Below are positions 1 to 7,533 of a stretch of 7,713 nucleotides of DNA, one piece after another. Position 1 is the stretch's first letter; each line of letters opens with the position of its first letter. The DNA comes from an uncultured bacterium (GTDB taxonomy: Bacteria > Methylomirabilota > Methylomirabilia > Rokubacteriales > CSP1-6), in NCBI GenBank assembly GCA_946479205.1, contig CAMLFJ010000136.1, forward strand, positions 1 through 7,713, in the 5' to 3' direction. A program made the translations under genes and the position numbers. The notes beneath the pieces were generated by a model. That model did no database searches and was not told the DNA's origin. It saw only the letters and a program-made list of their open reading frames with translations.

Positions 1-86
1 CCCCCCCCCGCCCCGCGCGGGGCGGGGGGGCGCGGGGGGCGCGGGCCGGGGGGGCGGGCCCCCCCGGGGGGCGGGGGGGGGGGGCG
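1..86. other. GC-only low-complexity edge, probable assembly or sequencing artefact
   Basis: The first 86 bases contain only G and C; the first A is at position 87. The stretch includes a C9 run at 1-9, a G12 run at 73-84 and long alternating G/C blocks, quite unlike the codon-structured sequence that follows. It lies exactly at the window edge. Low-complexity tails of this kind are common where contig ends were extended by low-quality poly-G reads. A real ultra-GC repeat cannot be excluded, but no coding, RNA or regulatory signal can be trusted here. Confidence 0.7.
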
Positions 87-223
87 ACGGCAGCAGCGAG
101 GTCGGAAGCAGCATCGCCTCGTTCCCGCTGGCCCAGGCCGGGCCGAGCCCCTGGCTCATCCGGGTCAAGCTCCAGGGCACCGACCCGGCCGATATCCTGA
201 TCGGCGGCCCGGCGCCGCGCTGA
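2..223 (+). CDS. C-terminal end of an unrecognised protein (partial)
   Basis: A reading frame ends at TGA 221-223. From position 86 it reads as ordinary protein: a Gly/Ser-rich stretch (GDGSSEVGSS), then a likely beta strand (PWLIRVKLQG) and a short tail ending GGPAPR. Almost all third codon positions in 86-223 are G or C, as in the neighbouring genes, which supports real coding. Upstream of 86 the frame stays open only because the sequence has no A or T, so those residues should not be trusted. The alternating hydrophobic pattern suggests the last strand of a beta-sandwich or immunoglobulin-like domain, but I do not recognise the family. It converges on the glycosylase gene with 15 bases between the stops. 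The minus-strand frame over this region is a GC-driven shadow. Confidence 0.5.
   Translation, partial: PPPPRAGRGGAGGAGRGGGPPRGAGGGGDGSSEVGSSIASFPLAQAGPSPWLIRVKLQGTDPADILIGGPAPR
3..30. repeat. 28-bp perfect palindrome of G and C
   Basis: Bases 3-16 are the exact reverse complement of bases 17-30, with the centre at GC (16/17) and no loop. A second, smaller palindrome of six C followed by six G lies at 60-71. Perfect fold-back sequences at a contig edge suggest self-priming or strand-switch artefacts. The pairing itself is read directly from the sequence; the artefact interpretation is inference. Confidence 0.75.
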
Positions 224-238
224 CCGACGACGCACCGG

Positions 239-1195
239 TCAGCGGCGGCGACGAGCTCGCGGGGGATCGGCCGCCGGGGCGGTGATCCCGGAGGCGCCGG
301 CGGGCCGCCGCTCTTCCATCTCGTCGAGCGTGCGCGGCCAGTCCTGGCGCAGCAACCGCGAGAGCGCGCGGTCCGCGAGGAGGCGCCCGGCGGTCTGGCA
401 GCGCGCGCAGTAGTTGGTCTCGTTCTCCGCGTGCACGATGCGCTGCACCGGAGCGCCGCAGTCGGGGCAGGGGCGGCCGTAGCGGCCGTGCACCGCCATG
501 TCGGGGCGGAACGCGGTCACGCCCTCCGGGAACTCGCCCCCCGCGTCGCGCCGCAGCCGCTCGATCCAGTCGGCCAGCGTGGCCTTCGCCGCCTCGAAGA
601 GCCGCGCGCTCTCCTCCTCCGAGAGCTGGCGCGTCATGCGCACCGGCGAGAGCCGGGCCCGGTGCAGGATCTCGTCGGAGTACGCGTTGCCGATGCCGCT
701 CAGGATGCGCGGGTCGGTCAGCGTGCGCTTCAGGGTGTGGGACTCGCGCGTGATCGCGGCGCGGAAGGCGGCGGGGTCGGCATCCCCGAGCTCGAGGCCG
801 CCCGGATCGTGAGCGGCCAGCGCGGCCTCGCCGCGGATCAGGTGGATGGCGGCGCGGCGCTTCGATCCCGCCTCGGTGAGGGTGACGGTGCCGGTGGAGA
901 AGTCGAGCGCGGCCAGCCCGATCTTGCCGGGGAGCTTCGCGCCGGCCTCCTTCCAGTGCAGTCGTCCCGCGATCATCAGGTGGATGAGCACGAACCGCTC
1001 GCTGTCCAGGGCGATCACGATGCGCTTGCCCAGGCGCCGGACGCCGGTCACCACACGGCCCGCGATCTCGGCGGGGCCCGGATCCACCGAGCGCAGCACG
1101 AAGGGGTTGGCGAGCCGGAGGCGCTCGAGGCGCGCGCCACCGATACGCGCGGCGAGCGCTTCGAGGTAGACGGTGACGTCGGGCAGCTCGGGCAT
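239..1195 (-). CDS. Formamidopyrimidine-DNA glycosylase family protein (Fpg/Nei, divergent subfamily)
   Basis: A 318-residue Fpg/Nei-family base-excision repair enzyme, expected to remove damaged bases from DNA and cut the resulting abasic site. The start at 1195 is chosen because it gives MPELPDV, so Met removal exposes the catalytic N-terminal Pro followed by Glu; an in-frame ATG 84 bases further upstream would bury that Pro. Visible landmarks are Lys57 (RRLGKR), Met74 in HLMIAGRL, the helix-two-turn-helix region with GIGN and Asn170, and a CX2C-X16-CX2C zinc finger (Cys243, 246, 263, 266). Two classical Fpg signatures are altered. The DPRRFG-type loop is replaced by EAGSKRRAAI (108-117), and the zinc-finger Arg of the RxTxYC motif is Asn258. 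The protein is about 45 residues longer than typical Fpg, ending in a Pro/Ala/Arg-rich tail. Family membership is firm; 8-oxoguanine as substrate is only an analogy. The gene is divergent from oligopeptidase B. Confidence 0.9.
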   Translation of the reverse strand: MPELPDVTVYLEALAARIGGARLERLRLANPFVLRSVDPGPAEIAGRVVTGVRRLGKRIVIALDSERFVLIHLMIAGRLHWKEAGAKLPGKIGLAALDFSTGTVTLTEAGSKRRAAIHLIRGEAALAAHDPGGLELGDADPAAFRAAITRESHTLKRTLTDPRILSGIGNAYSDEILHRARLSPVRMTRQLSEEESARLFEAAKATLADWIERLRRDAGGEFPEGVTAFRPDMAVHGRYGRPCPDCGAPVQRIVHAENETNYCARCQTAGRLLADRALSRLLRQDWPRTLDEMEERRPAGASGITAPAADPPRARRRR

Positions 1196-1209
1196 GGCCG
1201 GGTCGCGCC

Positions 1210-1215
1210 AGTGTA
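1210..1215 (-). promoter_or_regulatory. Possible -10 element for the Fpg-family gene
   Basis: The minus strand reads TACACT (four of six bases match TATAAT), ending 14 bases before the ATG at 1195. No Shine-Dalgarno sequence is visible before that ATG. If this -10 is used, the message would carry only a very short leader of about 7 bases. Confidence 0.3.
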
Positions 1216-1233
1216 GAGACGGAGCGCGTGGCC

Positions 1234-1239
1234 GCGCAA
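1234..1239 (-). promoter_or_regulatory. Possible -35 element for the Fpg-family gene
   Basis: The minus strand reads TTGCGC here, matching the first three bases of the TTGACA consensus, 18 bases upstream of a TACACT candidate -10 (1210-1215). It lies in the 73-base gap between two divergent genes, where a promoter is required. The match is partial and no transcript start is known. Confidence 0.25.
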
Positions 1240-1252
1240 GCGGGGGCCCCTG

Positions 1253-1261
1253 TGGTACGGT
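1253..1261 (+). promoter_or_regulatory. Possible extended -10 for oligopeptidase B, giving a leaderless mRNA
   Basis: The plus strand reads TGG followed by TACGGT, an extended -10-like arrangement (TGn + TAnnnT). The hexamer ends 7 bases before the ATG at 1269, so transcription would begin almost exactly at the start codon. The only purine-rich stretch before the ATG (GGAG at 1264-1267) is one base away from it, too close to work as a Shine-Dalgarno site. No convincing -35 is visible. The pattern is seen in the sequence; leaderless expression is inference. Confidence 0.3.
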
Positions 1262-1268
1262 GCGGAGC

Positions 1269-3341
<2,073 letters not shown>

Positions 3342-3351
3342 GGAGCGTACG

Positions 3352-4395
3352 GTAGCGGCGGCACCGGACGTCGCCCCCGCGCTCCTCGCGCATCTTCGCC
3401 GCGAGCTTCACGCGCCCGCTCTCGCCTACGCCGATGCCCCCGACGCGATCAGCGGCGGCTACGACACGAGCATCTTCGGCTTCCGCCTCGCCGCCGGTCC
3501 CGCGGAGTGGGCGGGCCCGCTGATTCTCCGAATGCTGAGCCCGGCCCACGATCCGGCGCGAGCCCTCCGGGAGCGGGCCACCCAGAACGCGCTCGCCGGG
3601 CTCGGCTATCCGGTGCCGCGGGTGCTCGCCGCGTGCGTCGACCGCGCCCCGCTCGGCGCCGGCTTCCTCGTGATGGAGCGGGCCGCCGGCCGCCCGCTCC
3701 TGGACGTGCGCCGGCCGGGGGTGGCCTGGACGCTCGCCGAGACGCACGCGCGGCTGCACGCGCTCAACCCCGAGCCGGTGCTCCGGGCGCTGGACGACGA
3801 AGGCCGGGCGGCCGGCTGGGGCTTCGACCGCGACACGGTCAGCTTCGAGGGGCATCTGGCGGCGCTCGATCGGCGCATCCAGGCGGGCGGGCTCGACGGG
3901 CTCGCGGACGGGATGGGCTGGCTGCTCGGGCGCGCGCCCGGCGCCTCGGGCCGGCGCGTGATCTGTCACGGCGACTTCCATCCGCAGAACGTGCTGGCGG
4001 TGGACGGGCGGGTCACCGCGGTGCTCGACTGGCCCAACATGGTGGTGGCCGAGCCGGAGTACGACGTGGCCTCGACGCGCGTCATCCTCACCCAGACGCC
4101 GGTCGCCCTGTTCCCGGTGCCCGCCGCGCTGCGCCCGCTGCTGGCCGCGGGCCGGCGCATCCTCGTCGCGCGCTACCTGGCGGTCTACCGCAAGCGGCGC
4201 CCGCTCGATCGGGCGCGGCTGCCGTATTTCGAGGCGGTCGCGTGCATGCGGGGGCTGGTGCGCGTCGCGGCTGCGCGCGCGGCCGGGGACACCACGCTGA
4301 GCCCCCTCGACGCCTCCTCGTTCGGCGAGCGGCTCGCCGCGCGCTTTGGCCGCGTCAGCGGAGTGCGGGTGACGCTGCCGCCGCGCCGCGGCTGA
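3352..4395 (+). CDS. Aminoglycoside-phosphotransferase-like kinase (APH family); start problematic, first ATG at 3532
   Basis: An APH/choline-kinase-fold protein, about 347 residues if read from 3352 and 287 from the first ATG (3532). The family transfers phosphate from ATP to small-molecule hydroxyl groups; the substrate here is unknown and antibiotic resistance should not be assumed. The upstream part encodes the N-lobe: a helix (LLAHLRREL), then the Gly-rich ATP loop AISGGYDTSIFGF and the strand LILRML. The C-lobe shows the hinge FLVMERAAGRPL, the catalytic loop CHGDFHPQN (Asp208, Asn213, counting from 3352) and the metal-binding LDW (Asp226). A protein starting at 3532 would lack the ATP loop. 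No ATG, GTG or TTG occurs in frame between the stop at 3336-3338 and 3532; GTA sits at the ideal distance from AGGAG. Either GTA is used, a G-to-A mutation or consensus error changed a GTG, or the gene is disabled. The upstream gene ends 10 bases earlier. Confidence 0.8.
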   Translation, partial: VAAAPDVAPALLAHLRRELHAPALAYADAPDAISGGYDTSIFGFRLAAGPAEWAGPLILRMLSPAHDPARALRERATQNALAGLGYPVPRVLAACVDRAPLGAGFLVMERAAGRPLLDVRRPGVAWTLAETHARLHALNPEPVLRALDDEGRAAGWGFDRDTVSFEGHLAALDRRIQAGGLDGLADGMGWLLGRAPGASGRRVICHGDFHPQNVLAVDGRVTAVLDWPNMVVAEPEYDVASTRVILTQTPVALFPVPAALRPLLAAGRRILVARYLAVYRKRRPLDRARLPYFEAVACMRGLVRVAAARAAGDTTLSPLDASSFGERLAARFGRVSGVRVTLPPRRG

Positions 4396-4398
4396 CCG

Positions 4399-4407
4399 TG
4401 CTACCAT
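4399..4407 (+). promoter_or_regulatory. Possible extended -10 before the amidase gene
   Basis: TGC followed by TACCAT matches the extended -10 form (TGn + TAnnnT; the hexamer shares four of six bases with TATAAT). It starts three bases after the kinase stop codon and would give a leader of about 30 bases containing the amidase ribosome binding site. The window's other plus-strand candidate (1253-1261) has the same TGn-TAC shape. No clear -35 is seen, so this is tentative; read-through from upstream is an alternative. Confidence 0.3.
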
Positions 4408-4435
4408 TCCCGCCGGAAATAGACCACTCCGCATC

Positions 4436-4440
4436 GGAGG
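4436..4440 (+). promoter_or_regulatory. Ribosome binding site of the amidase gene
   Basis: GGAGG lies four bases before the ATG at 4445. It is the strongest Shine-Dalgarno match in the window and fixes the amidase start. Confidence 0.65.
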
Positions 4441-4444
4441 CCCC

Positions 4445-5851
4445 ATGACCGCGACCGATCTCGCCTACACTCCCGCAACCGAGCTCATCCCGCAGATCCG
4501 GTCGAAGGCGCTGTCGCCGGTGGAGCTCATTCGGGCCGTGCTCGAGCGCATCGAGCAGGCGAACCCGAAGATCAACGCGTTCTGCACAGTGACCGCGGAC
4601 GCGGCGCTGGCCGCCGCGCGCGCGGCCGAGGAGGCGGTGATGAAGGGCGGGCGGCTCGGCCCGCTGCACGGCATTCCCGTCTCGATCAAGGACCTGGCCC
4701 TGGTGAAGGGCGTGCCGGCCCGCTTCGGCTCGCACATCTTCGCCTCTCGCGTGGGCGACGTGGACGCGCCCTACGTGCGCCGCCTCGTCGAGGCCGGGGC
4801 CGTCATCACCGGCAAGACCACGACGCCGGAGTTCGGCTGGAAGGCGCTCGGCGATAGCCCGCTCACCGGGATCACGCGGAACCCGTGGAACCTCGGCATG
4901 ACCTCGGGCGGGTCGAGCGCGGGCGCGGGCGCCGCGACCGCGGCGGGGCTGGGCCCGCTCCACCAGGGCTCGGACGGCGCGGGCTCGGTGCGGGTGCCGT
5001 CGGCGTTCTGCGGCATCTACGGGCTCAAGCCCACCTTCGGGCGCGTGCCCATGTGGCCGGTCTCCAACACCGACAGCGCCTCCCACACCGGACCGATGAC
5101 GCGCACGGTGGCCGATGCCGCGCTGATGCTCGGCGTGATGGCCGGCCCCGACGACTGGGACCGCCAGTCGCTGGACGCGGCCCCTGACGATTACGCGGGC
5201 CGCCTGCGCACCGGTATCAAGGGGCTGCGGGTGGGGTGGAGCCTCGATCTGGGGTGCCTGCAGGTGGATCCCGAGGTGGCGCAGGTCGCGAAGCGCGCCG
5301 CGCTCGCGTTCCAGGAGCTGGGCTGCGCGGTCGAGGACGTGAAGATCAGCTGGCCGGACACGCGCGAGATGATCCATCTCATGTGGAACGCCCACTACGC
5401 GGGCAACTACGGGCAGTACCTCGACGAGTTCCGCGCACGCATGGACCCGGGCCTGGTCGCCGCCCTCGAGGACGGCCGGCGCTACAGCGCGGAGGCCTAC
5501 GTGGCGATGCGCGGCCGCAAGCACGTCTACTGCGACGCGGTGCGCGCGACCTTCGACACCTACGACCTGCTGCTGACCCCGACGGTGTCGGTCGCGGCCT
5601 TCGAGGTCGGGCGGCTCAATCCGGTGGGCTTCCCGCAGCACGCGTGGGACTGGTTTCCGTGGGCCGGCTTCAGCTATCCGTTCAACTTCACCGGGCAGCC
5701 CGCCGCCACGGTGCCGGCCGGGTTCACCGCCGGGGGCATGCCGGTGGGACTGCAGATCGTCGGCCGCCGTCTCGCCGATCTCCAGGTGCTGCAGGCCTCG
5801 GCCGCCTTCGAGCAGGCGCGGCCGTGGGCCCAGAAGCGGCCCGGCGTCTGA
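4445..5851 (+). CDS. Amidase-signature family hydrolase
   Basis: A 468-residue amidase-signature enzyme that hydrolyses a carboxamide to acid and ammonia or amine, probably in the cytoplasm. The Ser-cisSer-Lys triad is complete: Lys82 in PVSIKDL, the cis-Ser157 in TSGGSSAGAG and the nucleophile Ser181 in SDGAGSVRVPS. The spacing (75 and 24 residues) equals that I recall for GatA (79/154/178 in S. aureus). The C-terminus keeps the family pattern FTGQPAATVPAGF and GGMPVGLQIVG. Family members include GatA, aryl-acylamidases and cyclic-amide hydrolases, and the sequence alone does not say which. An isolated gene without gatB and gatC beside it favours a catabolic amidase over the tRNA enzyme. There is no signal peptide. 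The gene sits 49 bases after the kinase gene, has its own strong ribosome binding site, and is followed 22 bases later by the HAD gene. Confidence 0.92.
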   Translation: MTATDLAYTPATELIPQIRSKALSPVELIRAVLERIEQANPKINAFCTVTADAALAAARAAEEAVMKGGRLGPLHGIPVSIKDLALVKGVPARFGSHIFASRVGDVDAPYVRRLVEAGAVITGKTTTPEFGWKALGDSPLTGITRNPWNLGMTSGGSSAGAGAATAAGLGPLHQGSDGAGSVRVPSAFCGIYGLKPTFGRVPMWPVSNTDSASHTGPMTRTVADAALMLGVMAGPDDWDRQSLDAAPDDYAGRLRTGIKGLRVGWSLDLGCLQVDPEVAQVAKRAALAFQELGCAVEDVKISWPDTREMIHLMWNAHYAGNYGQYLDEFRARMDPGLVAALEDGRRYSAEAYVAMRGRKHVYCDAVRATFDTYDLLLTPTVSVAAFEVGRLNPVGFPQHAWDWFPWAGFSYPFNFTGQPAATVPAGFTAGGMPVGLQIVGRRLADLQVLQASAAFEQARPWAQKRPGV

Positions 5852-5873
5852 GCGGGGGCCCGTCGCGCATCCG

Positions 5874-6542
5874 ATGAGCGCTGCGCGCCCGTACGACATC
5901 ATCACCTTCGACTGCTACGGCACCCTCATCGACTGGGAGGCCGGCATCGCGGGCGCGTTCATGCGGGCGGTGGTCGGGACCGGCAGCCGGCTCGATCCCC
6001 ACACCGTGCTCGCGGCCTACGAGCGCATCGAGCCGGTGGTGCAGGCCGAGGCGTACCGGAGCTACCGCGAGGTGCTCACCGAGAGCGCGCGGCGGGTGGC
6101 CCGGGAGATCGGCTGGGCGCTGCCCGAGGCGCGCGCGGGATTCCTGGCCGAGAGCCTGCCGTTCTGGATCCCGTTTCCGGACACCAACGCGGCGCTCGAG
6201 CGGCTCTTCAAGGCGGGCTATCAGCTCGGCATCCTCTCCAACGTGGACGACGATCTCCTCGCGGGTACGCGCCGGCACTTCACGGTCCCCATCGACCTCA
6301 TCGTGACCGCTCAGCAGGTGGGCTCCTACAAGCCGGCCGACGGGCACTTCACCACCGCGCGCGAGCGCATCGGCGGCCGTCGGTGGCTGCACGCGGCCCG
6401 GAGCCACTTCCACGACGTGACGTCGTGCAAGCGCCTGGGGGTGCCGGTGGCCTGGATCAATCGCGCGGGGGAGACCCGCGGCGAGCCGCGGCCGGACCGC
6501 GAGCTCGCCAGCCTCACCGAGCTGGCCGACTGGCTCACCTAG
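5874..6542 (+). CDS. HAD-superfamily hydrolase, 2-haloacid dehalogenase (type II)-like
   Basis: A 222-residue HAD-fold hydrolase. Motif I is FDCYGTLIDWE with nucleophile Asp13; motif II is ILSNVD (Ser122, Asn123); motif III is Lys153 in GSYKPADGHF; motif IV is HAARSHFHDV (Ser177, Asp181), followed by GVPVAWINR. The FDCYGTLIDWE block, the SYKP motif and the S-x-F-H-D motif resemble type II (S)-2-haloacid dehalogenases, which replace a halogen on a 2-halo acid with hydroxyl. Many proteins with this annotation turn out to be phosphatases or have no known substrate, so the reaction is uncertain. Length fits the family (about 220-230). The start ATG at 5874 has no good Shine-Dalgarno site, but the conserved motif begins only 12 residues later, so an upstream start is unnecessary. 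Close spacing suggests co-transcription with the amidase and YqeY genes. Confidence 0.88.
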   Translation: MSAARPYDIITFDCYGTLIDWEAGIAGAFMRAVVGTGSRLDPHTVLAAYERIEPVVQAEAYRSYREVLTESARRVAREIGWALPEARAGFLAESLPFWIPFPDTNAALERLFKAGYQLGILSNVDDDLLAGTRRHFTVPIDLIVTAQQVGSYKPADGHFTTARERIGGRRWLHAARSHFHDVTSCKRLGVPVAWINRAGETRGEPRPDRELASLTELADWLT

Positions 6543-6553
6543 CCCGTAGTCGA

Positions 6554-6558
6554 GAGGA
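6554..6558 (+). promoter_or_regulatory. Ribosome binding site of the YqeY-family gene
   Basis: GAGGA lies five bases before the ATG at 6564 and supports that start. Confidence 0.5.
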
Positions 6559-6563
6559 CGCCC

Positions 6564-7022
6564 ATGGCACTCGAGCAGACGCTGAACGACACGCTCACCC
6601 AGGCCATCAAGGCCAAGGACAGCCGGACCGCGGACGTGGTGCGCATGCTCAAGACCAAGGTCCAGGAGCGCCGCACCGCCAAGGGCTTCGCGGGCGAGGT
6701 CGACGACGCCCTCGTGCTCGACGTGATCGGGGCCTACCGCAAGCTCCTGCAGAAAGCGGTGGCCGAGTACGACAAGCTCGGGGAGCGCGGAGCCGGGCAG
6801 GCCGCCCAGCTTCGCTTCGAGATCGACTTCTGCGAGCGCTACCTGCCGAAGACGATGGACGACGCGGGGGTGCGCGCGCTCGTCAAGGAGCGCATCGCCG
6901 CCCTCGGCATCAGCGACCCCAAGCAGGCCGGCCGCCTGGTCGGCGACATCATGAAGACCCACAAGGGCCAGGTGGACGCGGGCGACGTCAAGCGCGTCGC
7001 GGAGGAGCTGCTGAAGGGCTAA
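6564..7022 (+). CDS. YqeY / GatB-tail domain protein
   Basis: A 152-residue protein of the YqeY family, which is all alpha-helical and related to the C-terminal tail domain of GatB that binds tRNA in the amidotransferase. The full length matches the family (about 150). Recognisable blocks are the N-terminal helix with KAKDSRTADVVRMLK (about 17-31), FCERYLPKTMDD (about 89-100), which fits the family's xxYLPxxxxx pattern, and the C-terminal block DPKQAGRLVGDIMKTHKGQVD. The biological role of free-standing YqeY proteins is not settled; in many bacteria they sit near rpsU, dnaG and rpoD, none of which is visible here. It is the last gene of the plus-strand series and converges on the Nudix gene with 11 bases between stops. 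It has no membrane segment or signal peptide. Confidence 0.9.
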   Translation: MALEQTLNDTLTQAIKAKDSRTADVVRMLKTKVQERRTAKGFAGEVDDALVLDVIGAYRKLLQKAVAEYDKLGERGAGQAAQLRFEIDFCERYLPKTMDDAGVRALVKERIAALGISDPKQAGRLVGDIMKTHKGQVDAGDVKRVAEELLKG

Positions 7023-7033
7023 GGGCTAGCGTC

Positions 7034-7507
7034 CTAGCGGAAGCGGGCGCGGGGATCGTTCCGCAGGGCGTCCTCGATCCGCATCCGGTGCCGCGGCGGC
7101 ATCGCGGGCAGCGCGTCGGGCGCGAAGTACCGGATCTCGAGCGACTCGTCGTCGTTGACGCGCGGCTCGCCCGCCACCGGGCGGCACGCGAAGGTGATGC
7201 TCAGGATCGCGGCCTCGTCGCCGTTCGGGTAGCGCACGATGAACTCCGGGCCGCCGTAGACCCCGACGATCCGCTCGGGCACGACCTCGAGCGCGGTCTC
7301 CTCGCGAATCTCCCGCACCACGGTCTCCGCGGGCTCCTCCCCCGGCTCCATGATCCCGCCCGGCAGCCCCCACTCGCCGTTGTCGCTCCGTCGCTGCAGA
7401 AGCACCTGGCCCGCCGCGTTGAAGATGATCGCGGCGACCCCGGGCTGGAGCAGCACGTCGTGGCCGATCTTCGCACGGATGTCGCGCATGTACGGGGAGA
7501 GGGGCAT
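7034..7507 (-). CDS. Nudix hydrolase
   Basis: A 157-residue Nudix-family pyrophosphohydrolase, expected to cleave a nucleoside-diphosphate-linked compound using Mg2+. The Nudix box runs from Gly51 to Leu73: G-x5-E57-x7-R65-E66-I67-R68-E69-E70-T71-A72-L73. All metal-binding glutamates are present, but the conserved Gly before the final hydrophobic residue is Ala72. Upstream lies a standard first strand (GVAAIIFNAAGQVLLQRR) and NGEWGLPGG; downstream, YPNGDE and DDESLEIRYF belong to the usual second half. The substrate cannot be told from sequence; ADP-sugars, dinucleotides or oxidised nucleotides are all possible. The start at 7507 has GGAG eight bases upstream (7516-7519 on the minus strand); an internal ATG six codons later is an alternative. 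The gene follows ispG by 26 bases, so the two are probably one transcript. Confidence 0.92.
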   Translation of the reverse strand: MPLSPYMRDIRAKIGHDVLLQPGVAAIIFNAAGQVLLQRRSDNGEWGLPGGIMEPGEEPAETVVREIREETALEVVPERIVGVYGGPEFIVRYPNGDEAAILSITFACRPVAGEPRVNDDESLEIRYFAPDALPAMPPRHRMRIEDALRNDPRARFR

Positions 7508-7515
7508 CGCGGACG

Positions 7516-7519
7516 CTCC
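7516..7519 (-). promoter_or_regulatory. Ribosome binding site of the Nudix gene
   Basis: The minus strand reads GGAG, eight bases before the ATG at 7507, within the 26-base gap after ispG. It supports the longer Nudix start over the internal Met7. Confidence 0.4.
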
Positions 7520-7533
7520 GGCGGGCGGTGCCG

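Noticed and set aside
3532..4395. The kinase gene annotated as starting at ATG 3532 (287 residues).
   Set aside because: This would remove the Gly-rich ATP-binding loop and N-terminal helix that are clearly encoded upstream in the same frame, and no ribosome binding site precedes 3532. The longer reading from about 3352 is preferred despite its GTA codon.
4355..5905. A 516-codon minus-strand open frame opposite the amidase.
   Set aside because: Low-complexity Arg/Ala/His/Gly-rich translation with no motif, exactly opposite a gene with a complete catalytic triad. Treated as a GC shadow.
5724..6962. A 412-codon minus-strand open frame opposite the HAD and YqeY genes.
   Set aside because: No recognisable domain, and it spans two real genes and their gap; a shadow of GC-rich codon use.
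7014..7027. Tandem duplication of AAGGGCT at the end of the YqeY gene.
   Set aside because: Two copies of a 7-base unit that happens to contain the stop codon; easily chance or a small slippage event, with no evident function.
7025..7038. Inverted repeat GCTAG-CGTC-CTAGC between the convergent YqeY and Nudix genes, a candidate terminator.
   Set aside because: The stem is only 5 bp, has no T run on either strand, and overlaps the Nudix stop codon. Too weak to call as a terminator.
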